A DNA stretch of 64,000 nucleotides, taken from NCBI GenBank assembly GCA_025060195.1, contig JANXCQ010000010.1, forward strand, positions 1 through 64,000. Reading direction: 5' to 3'. How positions within the stretch are numbered: position 1 is the stretch's first letter; every line of letters begins with the position of its first letter. Positions 27,250 through 37,402 of this stretch are shown in pieces. A program made the position numbers and the translations under genes. Source of the stretch: Gemmatales bacterium. Lineage in GTDB: Bacteria > Planctomycetota > Planctomycetia > Gemmatales > HRBIN36. The notes beneath the pieces are model-generated. The model saw only the letters and a list, made by a program, of their open reading frames with translations. It ran no database searches and was not told where the DNA came from.

Positions 27250-28110
27250 ATGGCTGAGGCCCATTTTACCCTATCAGCATTCGCCGATGAGATCTCACCT
27301 GATCTCGAAGAGCAACTTCGCGTTCTGGAAGAATGTGGCATTCGCCATATCGAGTTACGTTCCGTTTGGAAGACCAATGTGCTTGACCTGACCGATGAGC
27401 AGGTGCGCGAAGTGAAACGCCGACTGGACGCTCGAGGCTTTCGACTCAGCGCCATCGGCTCGCCCATCGGTAAGGTGAAGATCACGGATCCCTTCGAACC
27501 TCATCTGCAACGTTTCCGTCGCGCTGTTGAACTTTGCCAGATTTTTGGTACCCCGAATATCCGCATTTTCAGCTACTATCCCCCGGATGGCGTATCAAGT
27601 CCAATCGAGGGTAATATGGATTGGAGTCCCTACCGCGCGGAAATTCTGGAGCGCTTACGTCGTAAGTTAGAAATTGCGGAACAGGCCGGGGTGCGGCTTC
27701 TGCATGAGAATGAGCATCGTATTTATGGCGACTCCCCAGAACGAGTGCTCGATCTGCTCACGACGCTCAATCATCCCAATTTTCGTGCTGTCTATGACCC
27801 CGCGAATTACGTGTTCTGCGGCTATGATCCATGGGAAGGTTGGGTGAAGACCCGCGATTGGACGGTACACTTTCACATCAAAGACTGGGTGCGCGGTGAG
27901 AGCCAGGCACGCCCCGCGGGAGAAGGCCAAGGCCGGATTCCCGAGGTGCTTGCCGACGCAGTGCGACGCGGCTACCGTGGCTTCGCGACGCTCGAGCCGC
28001 ATTTGCTCGGAGGCGGACCAACCGGCGGTGTAACAGGCCCAGAACTTTTTCCCAAAGCCGTCGCCGCACTCCGCGCCATCTTGGATCGTCTCGGCGTTCG
28101 TTACGACTAG
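27250..28110 (+). CDS. Sugar phosphate isomerase/epimerase (xylose-isomerase-like TIM barrel)
   Basis: A 286-residue cytosolic TIM-barrel protein of the AP-endonuclease-2/sugar isomerase family. SAFADEISPDLEEQL, IELRSVW, LLHENEHRIYG (metal-ligand Glu), YDPANYVFCGYDPW and VHFHIKDW are the usual strand ends, the last two supplying Asp and His ligands. The chosen ATG follows AAGGAG with 8 nt spacing; a GTG at 27211 lacks a site. Such proteins often pair with Gfo/Idh oxidoreductases and ThuA proteins in sugar catabolism; a Gfo/Idh gene lies two genes downstream. The specific substrate is unknown. Confidence 0.87.
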   Translation: MAEAHFTLSAFADEISPDLEEQLRVLEECGIRHIELRSVWKTNVLDLTDEQVREVKRRLDARGFRLSAIGSPIGKVKITDPFEPHLQRFRRAVELCQIFGTPNIRIFSYYPPDGVSSPIEGNMDWSPYRAEILERLRRKLEIAEQAGVRLLHENEHRIYGDSPERVLDLLTTLNHPNFRAVYDPANYVFCGYDPWEGWVKTRDWTVHFHIKDWVRGESQARPAGEGQGRIPEVLADAVRRGYRGFATLEPHLLGGGPTGGVTGPELFPKAVAALRAILDRLGVRYD

Positions 28111-28203
28111 GACTTCAACGGTTTACAGGGCTAAATCTTTCTTCCGCGTCAGGAGGGTGCCAGACGCGGACAAGCACTGAGTTGCCTCGTGAGTAGCCTT
28201 CTG

Positions 28204-30102
28204 CTAACGATTGACGGCTTTACGCACCATAGCCTCGAGACTGCTCATTTCCAACGCATGGTCGAGAACTTTCCCGTCGCGTCCTAGGAGGAAGATATGC
28301 GGGAACGCCATGAGTCCGTAGTACGTGGCTGCGGGACCGTCGGGCCCACCTCCGGCGTAGAGCTGGATTCCGGGCGGATTATGATTACGCACTAGAGCCA
28401 ACGCATCGTTCTGATTTTCGTCAATGTTGATACCGATAATCTCCAGCGCATGACTGCCTAGCTCTTGCTGCAATTTCCGCAATCGGACAAAGTCTTCCGG
28501 AACGGATTTACACCAACTGGCATAGTAATAGACGATCACGACTTTACCTCGCAAGGTGGCAGGGTTGTAGTTCTGGCCATTCAGGCTAATCACTGGCACG
28601 GTAAGTTCCCAGGATTTTCCATCCAGGTCTAAGCGGCGCAGGGCTCCTTGGGCCTTAGTTACATTGGGATTATTTGAGGGGAAGTTACGTACCAATTGCA
28701 AGTAATAGTTTTTCGCCTCGGCCTCTTTGTTTTGCAATTCCAGGTGCATGGCAATCTGCCACAGAGCCTCGGCTGTCTCTGGGGCTTTGGGAAACATCTT
28801 GACGAACTGGACCAAGCGCTCGACATGAGCGTTTTGCAAGGTGAGGATATCCTCAGGCTTCGTCGCTAAGGCTGACTTGACCGCATAGTCGGTATTGATT
28901 TCGCGGAAGGTCACATAGGCAGCCAAGTCGGAGTTCGGCTCGCTGCGCTGTAGTTGTTGGGCCAAGGCCATCAGACGGTTCATAGCGGTGCGATCGCTTT
29001 GCGGACTAACTTGAGCGGCGGAACCGAGCGTATCAGCCAATTGTTTGACCCACAAACTGCGATCGGCGGGTTCCCGCACTTTCGTCAGAATGGCCTCGAT
29101 AATCTGGGCCCGGTCGAGGTAAAACCTTGCCAGCGCTGGATTCGGTCCAGGCGTGGACGCACTCGGATGTTTTTGATCTAGCTCGGCCAGCTGCCGTAGC
29201 AGGGTTTGTAGTTCATCAGGAGCTTGTGCCGTCGTTTGGTCACTCGCGGTAGACGGGCCGGGTAAGTCCACTAGTTTCCAGGCTTCCCCGACGAGCACTA
29301 ACTCGCCCAGCTGAATCACGTCCTGCTTCCCTGCTGTTTCTGCGATAATCAAACTGCGATAAATCATGAGCACATCGCGCTTCATGCCGAAGCTATCCGC
29401 AGGGATACGTCCTGGAATAGCCACATCGAAATGCAACCAGCGGGTGCTCTCGTTCAAGTGGGGTAACGATGTGCAGAGATTCTGAAACTTTTGCGGGGTG
29501 TGCTTGCGCAATTCGCGAATGCGCTCGAGCTCGCGGGCCGGAAGCCCCAGTGCTTGGAGGTCTTGTTCCTTCACCAACAAAGTCTGGAATAGGCGGTAAT
29601 CTTTAGCCACGATGGCCTGCAGAGCCACTTGGCTGAGTTCCTGAGGCGACAGGGCCGACCATTCGTCAATGAGTCCATCCTCGTCAGGATCGAGGCCGAT
29701 CTTCATCCCTGCAGTGTGGAGCCAAACATAACGATCCGCCTTGCCGTTGAAATTGGTATCCATTTCCCGGTAAACTTCGACGCCGTCCTTATAGTAGCAC
29801 CATTGATCGGGATATCTGTCGCCATTCGTATCCATGTATCGACGTAAGATGCGTCCCTGGGGGTCGCGAAGCATCCAACCTGAGGCCCCCGGTTGAGTTC
29901 CCTGCACTAACTCCACTTGGCACTGAGCATATTCCCGAGCGGTGGGCGTTGAGATGGCCACTCCCTTCTGCTTCGGCTGAAATGCCAGCATTTGCTCGAC
30001 CGTCGGGGTTGCCCACAGCGGTGATTGGGAACTGAGCCAACTAACCACTATTAGGCTCGTGGCACGCAGAAGGGCGACACACGCAGGTCGAATTCGCATC
30101 AT
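28204..30102 (-). CDS. Exported TPR/EF-hand-like protein with TlpA-type thioredoxin domain
   Basis: A 632-residue exported protein. GAGGAG lies 8 nt before the ATG at 30102, which decides against the GTG at 30111. After a signal peptide come D-rich elements (DTNGDRYPDQW, DTNFNGKADRY, DPDEDGLIDEW) that look like calcium-binding or dockerin-like loops, then a helical region with TPR-like repeats, and a C-terminal redoxin domain (VVIVYYYASWCKSVPEDF, IIGINIDENQ, AFPHIFLLGRDGKVL). The redox motif has a single Cys (WCKSVPE) where TlpA/ResA have WCxPC, so classical disulfide exchange is unlikely. It is divergent from the Gfo/Idh gene. Confidence 0.8.
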   Translation of the reverse strand: MMRIRPACVALLRATSLIVVSWLSSQSPLWATPTVEQMLAFQPKQKGVAISTPTAREYAQCQVELVQGTQPGASGWMLRDPQGRILRRYMDTNGDRYPDQWCYYKDGVEVYREMDTNFNGKADRYVWLHTAGMKIGLDPDEDGLIDEWSALSPQELSQVALQAIVAKDYRLFQTLLVKEQDLQALGLPARELERIRELRKHTPQKFQNLCTSLPHLNESTRWLHFDVAIPGRIPADSFGMKRDVLMIYRSLIIAETAGKQDVIQLGELVLVGEAWKLVDLPGPSTASDQTTAQAPDELQTLLRQLAELDQKHPSASTPGPNPALARFYLDRAQIIEAILTKVREPADRSLWVKQLADTLGSAAQVSPQSDRTAMNRLMALAQQLQRSEPNSDLAAYVTFREINTDYAVKSALATKPEDILTLQNAHVERLVQFVKMFPKAPETAEALWQIAMHLELQNKEAEAKNYYLQLVRNFPSNNPNVTKAQGALRRLDLDGKSWELTVPVISLNGQNYNPATLRGKVVIVYYYASWCKSVPEDFVRLRKLQQELGSHALEIIGINIDENQNDALALVRNHNPPGIQLYAGGGPDGPAATYYGLMAFPHIFLLGRDGKVLDHALEMSSLEAMVRKAVNR

Positions 30103-30414
30103 CAATGGCACTCCTCGGGATTCACGACGTATGCCTAGGCTTAGTGTCGTAGCGGCTCACACTTGCAAGCGACCTTGGATCACGGCGTTAGTTCAATACA
30201 TTGCGTAATATCGGCAAAACCGCTCGCAAAGTTCTAGCAACTTAGAGTGCTGCCAGCGTGGGCTGTATCCAAACGGGCAAAGGACTGTCCTACCAAAAAA
30301 CCGACATACTAAGGCCGTGGCGAATGGTCTTGCCTTCGCTACAATGCGTTATCGTCTGCCAGGGCTTTTACTGTAACTCGGGGCTAGTCTGGCCAGTCCG
30401 ATGGGGAGTCCAGC

Positions 30415-31701
30415 ATGCGTCGCCGAACCTTTTTGCAAAGCGTGGGAGCTTGCACAGGTTGGTGGATTATGCGGGGCAGCGCGGTGAGCTACGCAGCGAA
30501 CGAGCGCCTGCGGGTGGGAGCCATCGGAATCGCTGGACAGGGCACAGCCAATATTAATGGAGTCGTGGCCGCGGGCGGGGAGATAGTTGCGCTGTGTGAC
30601 GTCCATGAGAGCCGCAAGGAAGTGGCTTCCTTGCGCCAACGTTTCAGTAAGGCGCGGTTTTACGTAGATTTTCGCCAGATGCTTGACAAAGAAAAACTCG
30701 ACGCAGTAATCGTGTCCACGCCAGACCACACGCACGCCCCTGCTACGTTGTTGGCCCTGAGAGCAGGTTGCCATGTGTACTGCGAGAAGCCGCTGACCCA
30801 CACAGTTCACGAGGCACGGCTGGTCAGGCAAACGGCGGCCCGGGAGAAACGCGTTACCCAGATGGGCACGCAAATTCATGCCGGGAGCAATTATCGGCGG
30901 GTCGTGGAATTGATTCAGACCGGCGCCATCGGAGAAGTGCGGGAGGTCCATGTATGGTGTGCCCGCTCCTTTGGCGGCGTCGAGCGACCTCAAGAAACTC
31001 CTCCCGTTCCTGAGGGATTGCATTGGGATCTATGGCTAGGGCCAGCTCCATACCGCCCCTATCATCCGACCTACGTGCCGTTTTACTGGCGTCGCTGGTG
31101 GGATTTTGGCGGAGGTACGTTAGCAGACATGGGCTGCCATTATATGGACCTAGCTTTCTGGGCCTTGAAGTTGGAACACCCCGTCGTAGTAGCGGCTGAA
31201 GGGCCTAAGCCCCATCCAGAATCCGCCGCAGTTTGGCTCATCGTGCACTATGAGTTTCCGTCCCGCGGCGATTTGCCTCCGGTGCGGCTGACTTGGTACG
31301 ACGGCGGAAAACGTCCAAAGTATTTCGAGCAACCGGGATTGCTCCCCACCTGGGGCGACGGCGTGCTCTTCGTCGGCAGTAAGGGCATGCTGATCGCGGA
31401 CTACAGCAACCATCAGCTCTTGCCCCAGGAGCGCTTCGCCAACTATGAACGACCCAAGCCCTTCATCCCCGAATCAAAAGGGCACCACCGCGAATGGATA
31501 GAAGCCTGCCGTGGTATGGGACAACCTCTATGCCACTTCGGCTACGCCGGTCTTCTAACTGAGACTGTACTATTGGGAGTCGCGGCCTATCGTCTCGGCC
31601 GTCCGATTCGCTGGGATGCACCCAACGGTCGGGCTGTCAACGATCCCGAAGCCGAACGTTTCCTCCGTAAAGAATATCGCAAGGGCTGGGAAATCTCATA
31701 A
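30415..31701 (+). CDS. Gfo/Idh/MocA family oxidoreductase with twin-arginine-like leader
   Basis: A 428-residue NAD(P)-dependent oxidoreductase-type protein. It starts MRRRTFLQSVGA, a twin-arginine-like signal, so it is probably exported folded. The Rossmann strand RVGAIGIAGQGTANI carries the dinucleotide site, and VIVSTPDHTHAP and YCEKPLTH (catalytic-type Lys) are the family signatures. A C-terminal domain with GGGTLADMGCHYMDLAFWAL follows. GGGGAG lies 6 nt upstream. Planctomycetes have many such exported copies, linked to sugar or glycan oxidation; the substrate is unknown. Confidence 0.88.
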   Translation: MRRRTFLQSVGACTGWWIMRGSAVSYAANERLRVGAIGIAGQGTANINGVVAAGGEIVALCDVHESRKEVASLRQRFSKARFYVDFRQMLDKEKLDAVIVSTPDHTHAPATLLALRAGCHVYCEKPLTHTVHEARLVRQTAAREKRVTQMGTQIHAGSNYRRVVELIQTGAIGEVREVHVWCARSFGGVERPQETPPVPEGLHWDLWLGPAPYRPYHPTYVPFYWRRWWDFGGGTLADMGCHYMDLAFWALKLEHPVVVAAEGPKPHPESAAVWLIVHYEFPSRGDLPPVRLTWYDGGKRPKYFEQPGLLPTWGDGVLFVGSKGMLIADYSNHQLLPQERFANYERPKPFIPESKGHHREWIEACRGMGQPLCHFGYAGLLTETVLLGVAAYRLGRPIRWDAPNGRAVNDPEAERFLRKEYRKGWEIS

Positions 31702-31943
31702 TCGAAGCTCAGACCGCTGGTAGCTTCCTCAAGGAACTGCCAAACGTCCAAACCGCCAGCACATTAGAGCTTAGCGAGTAAGCGCGTATGATTTGCAATA
31801 AGTACCACGTGTCCAGCCTTTGTTCGTGAAGGTTTAAGAAGCTTCATGATTATCACCCGAGTCCGGCCTGGGCTTATGGTTGAAAAAGGGCCGCGCTAAT
31901 TTCTACAATCACCTGCAGACCCTCGTCGTTAAGGTCGCAAACT

Positions 31944-33044
31944 ATGACGGAGCCATTCTCGCACTGCCAATACTTGAACCAAGGCGCAGAGCCAGCCGCT
32001 CGGATTATTATCTGGCTCAACGGCGAACGCACCGAAGTGCCACCCGGGGAAACTTTGGCCAGGCTACTGGCTCGTTTAGAGCTCGACCCACGCCGCATTG
32101 CCGTCGAAATCAATCAGGAACTCGTGCCCCGCAGCCAACATGCACACTACGTGCTCCAGCCAGGCGACCGTGTGGAAATTGTAACCTTAGTGGGCGGTGG
32201 CGAACTCACCGAACCGGAAGATCAGCCGCTTATCATCGGCAAATTTCGCTTTCGCAGTCGGCTCATCCTCGGCTCGGGCAAATATCCAAGTTTCGAAATC
32301 ATGCAACAATGCCACGAAGCCAGCGGTTGCGAAATCGTTACCGTCGCAGTTCGTCGCGAACGGCTATTCGATAAACAAGGACGCAACATTCTCGACTTTA
32401 TCGACCCTAACAAGTACACGATTTTGCCCAATACCGCAGGATGTTACACCGTTGAAGACGCCGTACGCCATGCACGACTGGGACGAGAAATCCTACAAGG
32501 CTACGGGAACCCTGGGGCCGACTGGGTCAAATTAGAGGTGCTCGGCGACCCCAAAACACTCCTGCCCGATCCGATTGCCACCCTCCAAGCTACTGAACGC
32601 CTTGTTGCCGAAGGCTTCCACGTACTAGTGTACACCACCGACGACCCCATTCTCGCCCGCCGACTCCAACAGGCAGGTGCCACCAGTGTCATGCCTGCCG
32701 GCAGCCCCATCGGTAGCGGCCAGGGCATTCTCAACCCTAATAACATCCGCATTATTCTCGAATACCTGAAAGAGAACGACCCCAACTATCCCGTGATCGT
32801 GGACGCCGGGGTAGGCACAGCCAGCGACGTTACCATCGCCATGGAACTCGGGTGCGATGGGGTACTTCTCAACACCGGCGTCGCCCAAGCGAAAGACCCC
32901 GTGCGCATGGCCTGGGCTATGCGTTGGGCTTGGCAAGCAGGGCGTCAAGCCTACCTAGCGGGTCGTATCCCGAAGCGACTTTATGCCTCAGCCTCCAGCC
33001 CCATCGAGGGCCTCATCGAACCATATCGGCCGCAGACGTCCTAA
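31944..33044 (+). CDS. thiG: ThiS-ThiG fusion, thiazole synthase
   Basis: A 366-residue fusion of the sulfur carrier ThiS (residues ~20-86) to thiazole synthase ThiG (~95-366). The ThiS part has [15 protein letters not shown] and ends in IVTLVGGG (Gly84-86), normally the free C-terminal Gly-Gly that carries thiocarboxylate sulfur. Here it continues directly into ThiG ([18 protein letters not shown]). In ThiG the imine-forming lysine is most likely Lys196 in [18 protein letters not shown], and [12 protein letters not shown] and [10 protein letters not shown] are the phosphate-site loops. It makes the thiazole moiety of thiamine from DXP. Either the linker is cleaved or sulfur comes another way. 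No other thi gene is adjacent. Confidence 0.93.
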   Translation: MTEPFSHCQYLNQGAEPAARIIIWLNGERTEVPPGETLARLLARLELDPRRIAVEINQELVPRSQHAHYVLQPGDRVEIVTLVGGGELTEPEDQPLIIGKFRFRSRLILGSGKYPSFEIMQQCHEASGCEIVTVAVRRERLFDKQGRNILDFIDPNKYTILPNTAGCYTVEDAVRHARLGREILQGYGNPGADWVKLEVLGDPKTLLPDPIATLQATERLVAEGFHVLVYTTDDPILARRLQQAGATSVMPAGSPIGSGQGILNPNNIRIILEYLKENDPNYPVIVDAGVGTASDVTIAMELGCDGVLLNTGVAQAKDPVRMAWAMRWAWQAGRQAYLAGRIPKRLYASASSPIEGLIEPYRPQTS

Positions 33045-33112
33045 TTTCCCCACCATCACACGCCCTTGCAAGAACAGTCGGTGCTGCGCTCATCGGCCGC
33101 AGGGAGAACACC

Positions 33113-34294
33113 ATGAAACCGAAGAAGAAAGTCGCCGCGATCGTTACCGAGTATCGCCTCAATTCCCATGCAGACGTCATCGTTGGCAAAATTATCGAAG
33201 GGTTTGACCATAAAGGCAGCGGTTTCCCCGACCTCGAACTGGCCACCATGTATGTAGACCAATTTCCCAAAAACGACATGAGCCGCGACTTAGCGAAAAA
33301 GCACGGTTTCCGCCTGTGTAAAACCATCGATGAGGCACTGACACTCGGGGGCAATAAACTGGTCGTGGACGGTGTCCTGATCATCGGCGAGCACGGTAAC
33401 TACCCGTTCAACGAGAAAGGACAACATCTCTACCCCCGCCGACGCTTCTTCGAAGAGACCATACGTACCTTCGACCGATGTAACCAGGTGGTACCCGTGT
33501 TCAACGACAAGCATCTTTCCGCCACCTGGGATGACGCTTTCTGGATGTACGCACAAGCGCGAAAACGCATGATTCCGTTCATGGCTGGGTCGTCCTTACC
33601 CGTTACCTGGCGCAAACCGCCGCTCACCTTACCCCGCGGCTGTGAAATCGAATCCGTCGTCGCGCTGGGCTACGGGCCTTTCGAATCCTACGGTTTCCAC
33701 ATGCTCGAAATGATGCAGTGCATGATTGAACGGCGCAAAGGTTTCGAGACAGGCGTACGCGCGGTCACTTGTCTCACTGGCCCCAAAATGTGGGAACCGA
33801 TAGACCAAGGCGCATTTCCCCGCGAACTGATTGAGTTTGGTATCGAGTTGGTACCGAGCCGAGCCAAAGGTGACTATCGGAAAGCAGTCGCAGGCAACCC
33901 GGAAGGCGGGCTCTTTCTAGTCGAATATCGCGACGGACTGCACACTGCCGCAATCATGATGAACGGCTTCGTGTACGAAGGCTTCTCGGGCGCATTTGTT
34001 TTCACCTGCAAACTGCGCGGTCAAGCAAAACCACTCGGGACACATTTCTATCTGGAAAATCGTCGTCCCTTCGGCCATTTCGCCTATCAGCTTAAGGCCA
34101 TCGAACACATGATCCACACGGGTCATCCTGCCTACCCCGTGGAACGCACCTTACTGACCACAGGCATCCTCGACGCCGTGATGACCAGCCGCTTCGAAAA
34201 GAACAAACGCATCGAAACCCCCTACTTGGCCATTCGCTATACCCCCACCGATTGGCCCCACGCTCCCGAACCTGCTCCCACCCCTCATGACTGA
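33113..34294 (+). CDS. Conserved unknown, possibly Gfo/Idh-related
   Basis: A 393-residue cytosolic protein; the start follows GGGAG with ~6 nt spacing and lies 68 bp after the ThiS-ThiG fusion. The N-terminal third has alternating strands and helices (VAAIVTEYRLNSHADVIVGKI, LVVDGVLIIGEHGNYP), and the C-terminal HPAYPVERTLLTTGILDAVMTSR resembles the tail of Gfo/Idh/MocA proteins. No clear GxGxxG dinucleotide motif is visible. I do not assign a function. An upstream GTG frame overlaps the fusion gene and is not supported. Confidence 0.65.
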   Translation: MKPKKKVAAIVTEYRLNSHADVIVGKIIEGFDHKGSGFPDLELATMYVDQFPKNDMSRDLAKKHGFRLCKTIDEALTLGGNKLVVDGVLIIGEHGNYPFNEKGQHLYPRRRFFEETIRTFDRCNQVVPVFNDKHLSATWDDAFWMYAQARKRMIPFMAGSSLPVTWRKPPLTLPRGCEIESVVALGYGPFESYGFHMLEMMQCMIERRKGFETGVRAVTCLTGPKMWEPIDQGAFPRELIEFGIELVPSRAKGDYRKAVAGNPEGGLFLVEYRDGLHTAAIMMNGFVYEGFSGAFVFTCKLRGQAKPLGTHFYLENRRPFGHFAYQLKAIEHMIHTGHPAYPVERTLLTTGILDAVMTSRFEKNKRIETPYLAIRYTPTDWPHAPEPAPTPHD

Positions 34295-36695
34295 CCTTGG
34301 TACCGACTCCTTACCCTGGCAGCCTTAGCATGGTAGATTGGCTCGACCAGCACGGGATCTTATACACTAAGTCTTAGTAGTTCCTTAGCAACGCCCAGCT
34401 AAGCAGCACACCTAACAACTTTCGTCAGGATTGGCATTGTTCCTACTCCAGCCCCACCATCACTCCACGTCAGGCCCAAATGACTTTATGATCGGTTGAA
34501 CTTCTGAGCGTCCGTTAACTAATCCGGCCCGAAGAACAAAATTACTATTTGGCCTATACAATGGACGCTTGGGACGTTTTTCTAACCGTTTCGCTAACTT
34601 ACTTAATCGCATTGGTTTCGAGTGACCCGCCAAAGCAGCAAAGCGTACCCCTGAGAATCCACAATAAAATTCGTAAGAACCGCTATGTCCGATATGTCAC
34701 CGTTCACCCTAAGCATAAGCATTGTGCATTCCACTAGTGGCAACCCTGAACGTTTTCGATCCTAATCATTGGAAGACCCGGCATCCAATCAAAGACCAAC
34801 ACTTCCACTCCGTGTCTAAGTTTTCTCTAAAAAGTCTTCGCTCGGACGATAGAATCACGTCCCTATCAGCATAGTCAGATTAGCCATAAGGGCTTCCACT
34901 TGCATTTACTCCAGGGGTGTCTTAAGACCTATATTCGCAATGACGATACTCAGGCCAGCCCAAGTGGTATTGCTTGCTCCATAGGGTGATTATCTCAGAT
35001 AAGTGAAATGAGAAAGTAGTAGCCACGATATTACACAAAAGACAGAATCTGAAGATATGTAATCTATTAACCGCCTCCTTAACATTTTGCACGTTAACTA
35101 TGATGACAACAAAAAATCCATTGGGAAACTGTCGGAAGAAATCAGAAAGTCTGTGATAAGTCGGACCTGACGTCTCGTTTTTCCTCTCTAAGTATCCAAA
35201 GGACTTCTAGAGCGCATTCACTAATATTACCATTTGCGATTACAAGGGATACTTGGCATGACTGGCTTTGGTAAAAAGTAGATCCATCGTTTCCTTAGCC
35301 CCTCAGCAGCATCACCGTTCCCAGTTTTGTATAGTTAGGTTTTGTAAAAGGTAGCCTCGCAATGGTATCCAGGGGCGCTACATGACCGCTCAGAACTTAT
35401 GCTACTGGATTTGTTTAGGGCGCTATAAGAATCTAGGCAACCTGCTTGCATGGACAATGTTAGACGATTAGCTAACGTATCCAAGCTGCTATGGCCTCGG
35501 AACAGTGACAGTCTGCTCTGTTAGGCTAAATCGCTATCTACACTGTCGTCATCACTCCAATTTGCCAATTGGCATTGGTATATCGCTTCTTAAGTCGCTT
35601 ACCGTTGCGTTCTACAGTCTAGTCATTCTTCAGGCATGGTTCACTGAGCGCATGTTGTCCATGCGTGGTTACCTCACGATGCTCATCGCCATCCACGATT
35701 TCCACGCCGCATTTATTTGCTGGCTTTATTTACTCATAACACTAGTTATATCAATCAAGGGCCTTCAAACCCGTAGCGCGAGTCAACCTACCTGAGCGAG
35801 CCTGCATAGCGGTAGTCGGGGGCACTGCACTCGCATGATATCATGACGCCACAGCTATAATGTTTCGCCACTTTCCGCGTCAGCCATACTCACCAGAATT
35901 TCGGGATAATGACTCTGCCATTTTACGACCCAGTTATATACAAGCATAATTTATATACAAGCACGGACCAATCAATTACCCCGGGCACATTGGCTACCAC
36001 TTAGATTTGCGCATTTGATCCCTTGGCAGACCAGTTAGACGGTTGCTTGACTTATTCTATGGCTGTAAGTCCCGGGGACCTTGGCCTCGCTTATCTGCGG
36101 CAAACTGATAACGAGGCGCTATGATTCTGGCCGCCTCCCGGTGCTTACTTACTCTATTGGCTGACGGATTCTAACATAGCGTGACACCTGGCACAGTGCA
36201 CCCTTGTCATCATAATCATAAGCATGCCGAAAATATGGCATTTAGCAGAAACGAAGTTGACTCGCATCACTTGATAGGTTTAGGCCATATAGGTATTCTC
36301 ACTATTATGAACCGATTTAGCTAGAAATCGCCGTCAGCGCTTATGCTCTTATTCATGTCGGTAAACTTAGCGCCGAGCGGGAGCGTGAGCTTTGGTACAG
36401 TCTGAAAGTAAATGGACACTGAAATACATTATGACAGTTGGTTATGATGAAGGGTCCGCTCATCTTGATTACAGACCTATATCTTTGCGGGTTCCACCAT
36501 ATCTATATCCTTATTGCATTATAGGCGTGCCACCATGCACTAGCGACGACGGGTTTTTGGCGTTTAGGTCCAGTGTGATAAATCTGCTAACATGTTAGTC
36601 GCGCTTTTCCTTCTTCCACTCTTGTCTCTGCTCTGCCTACGATGTAGCCGTTGATAAGTCCCATTAGACTAAGATTCGCGCAGATCTCCTAGTTG
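34295..36695. other. 2.4-kb tract without intact gene
   Basis: No frame longer than about 100 codons shows a start, ribosome site and recognisable composition. A + frame at 35505-35795 is hydrophobic and might be a fragment of a membrane protein, and frames at 34549-34737 and 36392-36598 are unrecognisable. Because the next 0.7 kb is a provable decayed gene, this tract may also be gene remains, but I could not identify any. Confidence 0.5.
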
Positions 36696-37402
36696 CTAGT
36701 CTGCTTTTTTTCTAGGCACATATTTATTTTCAGTTCTATAGTCAAATTGACGAGGACCGACACTGCTTAGCATGGCTCTTAGAATGCTCGGCCCGGTATG
36801 TTGGTAAGACAGGATTTCCGGACATGCTTGAATCAATCGAGTGGTATGCTGAGCACAAACGATGCCGTGAAGGCGATTGTGCAAGCAGGAGTTCTCTTCG
36901 ACTATGGGGGAAGCTTGTTCAAGCAAGCCGATACCATACCTGTTACCGGAGCGTGTATTTTTTACACAGCGGCCCGTTGTTCTAGCTTGATAGCGGATGC
37001 CATACCAGAGATTGTCCACGCGTTGGTTGGGGTATGCCACCAGTCGGCTGTCTTTGCGGGGGCAGATACCATCATGGCTATTTGTTTCAGAGGGACAGTT
37101 GATGACAGTAGGCTAATCACCGTTCCATAGTCCGATGCCACTCTGGCTATTGCACAAAATGCAACTGCCTGAAATACGTATCCTGGAATGAAAACCTGCT
37201 ACGAGACCATTACATGGATTGACAGTGGCTGAGCACTTCTTAACTTGTACGGTCGCCATAAAAAAGCAGGCCCCGCTCGCGCGATTCTTGCTGAAATTAC
37301 ATTTCTCGCGAAAGGCTTATAACGGTCCTTGCGGTGCAAGTGAATGGCTTTGGCAATGACTAAACCTCGCGGTAAATGATGATCGCCCGCAGGTAAACAA
37401 AT
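36696..37402 (-). pseudogene. Decayed second beta-helix domain of the adjacent kinase
   Basis: Directly after the kinase stop TAG (37403-37405) the same frame continues ICLPAGDHHLPRGLVIAKAI, which parallels VVLPPGDYELTTTFVISKRL inside the kinase's own first beta-helix. After a deletion/frameshift near 37320 another frame gives EKCNFSKNRASGACFFMATV and then seven turns of ~22-23 residues marked by S/N-x-G-I: NGLV, SGIGL, HDGI, WYGI, YGIGL and HGIV. One in-frame TAG (37113-37115) interrupts GD-PTVINC. These are right-handed parallel beta-helix repeats. The kinase evidently once ran ~240 codons or more further. Confidence 0.8.

Noticed and set aside
30349-31023. 224-codon minus-strand frame
   Set aside because: Antisense to the Gfo/Idh gene; no start signal and no domain.
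34549-34737. 62-codon plus-strand frame, possible small gene
   Set aside because: No ribosome site, no recognisable pattern, and surrounded by stop-rich DNA.
35505-35795. Hydrophobic 96-codon plus-strand frame, possible small membrane protein
   Set aside because: The start lacks a ribosome site and the composition is irregular; mentioned only as possible remains.
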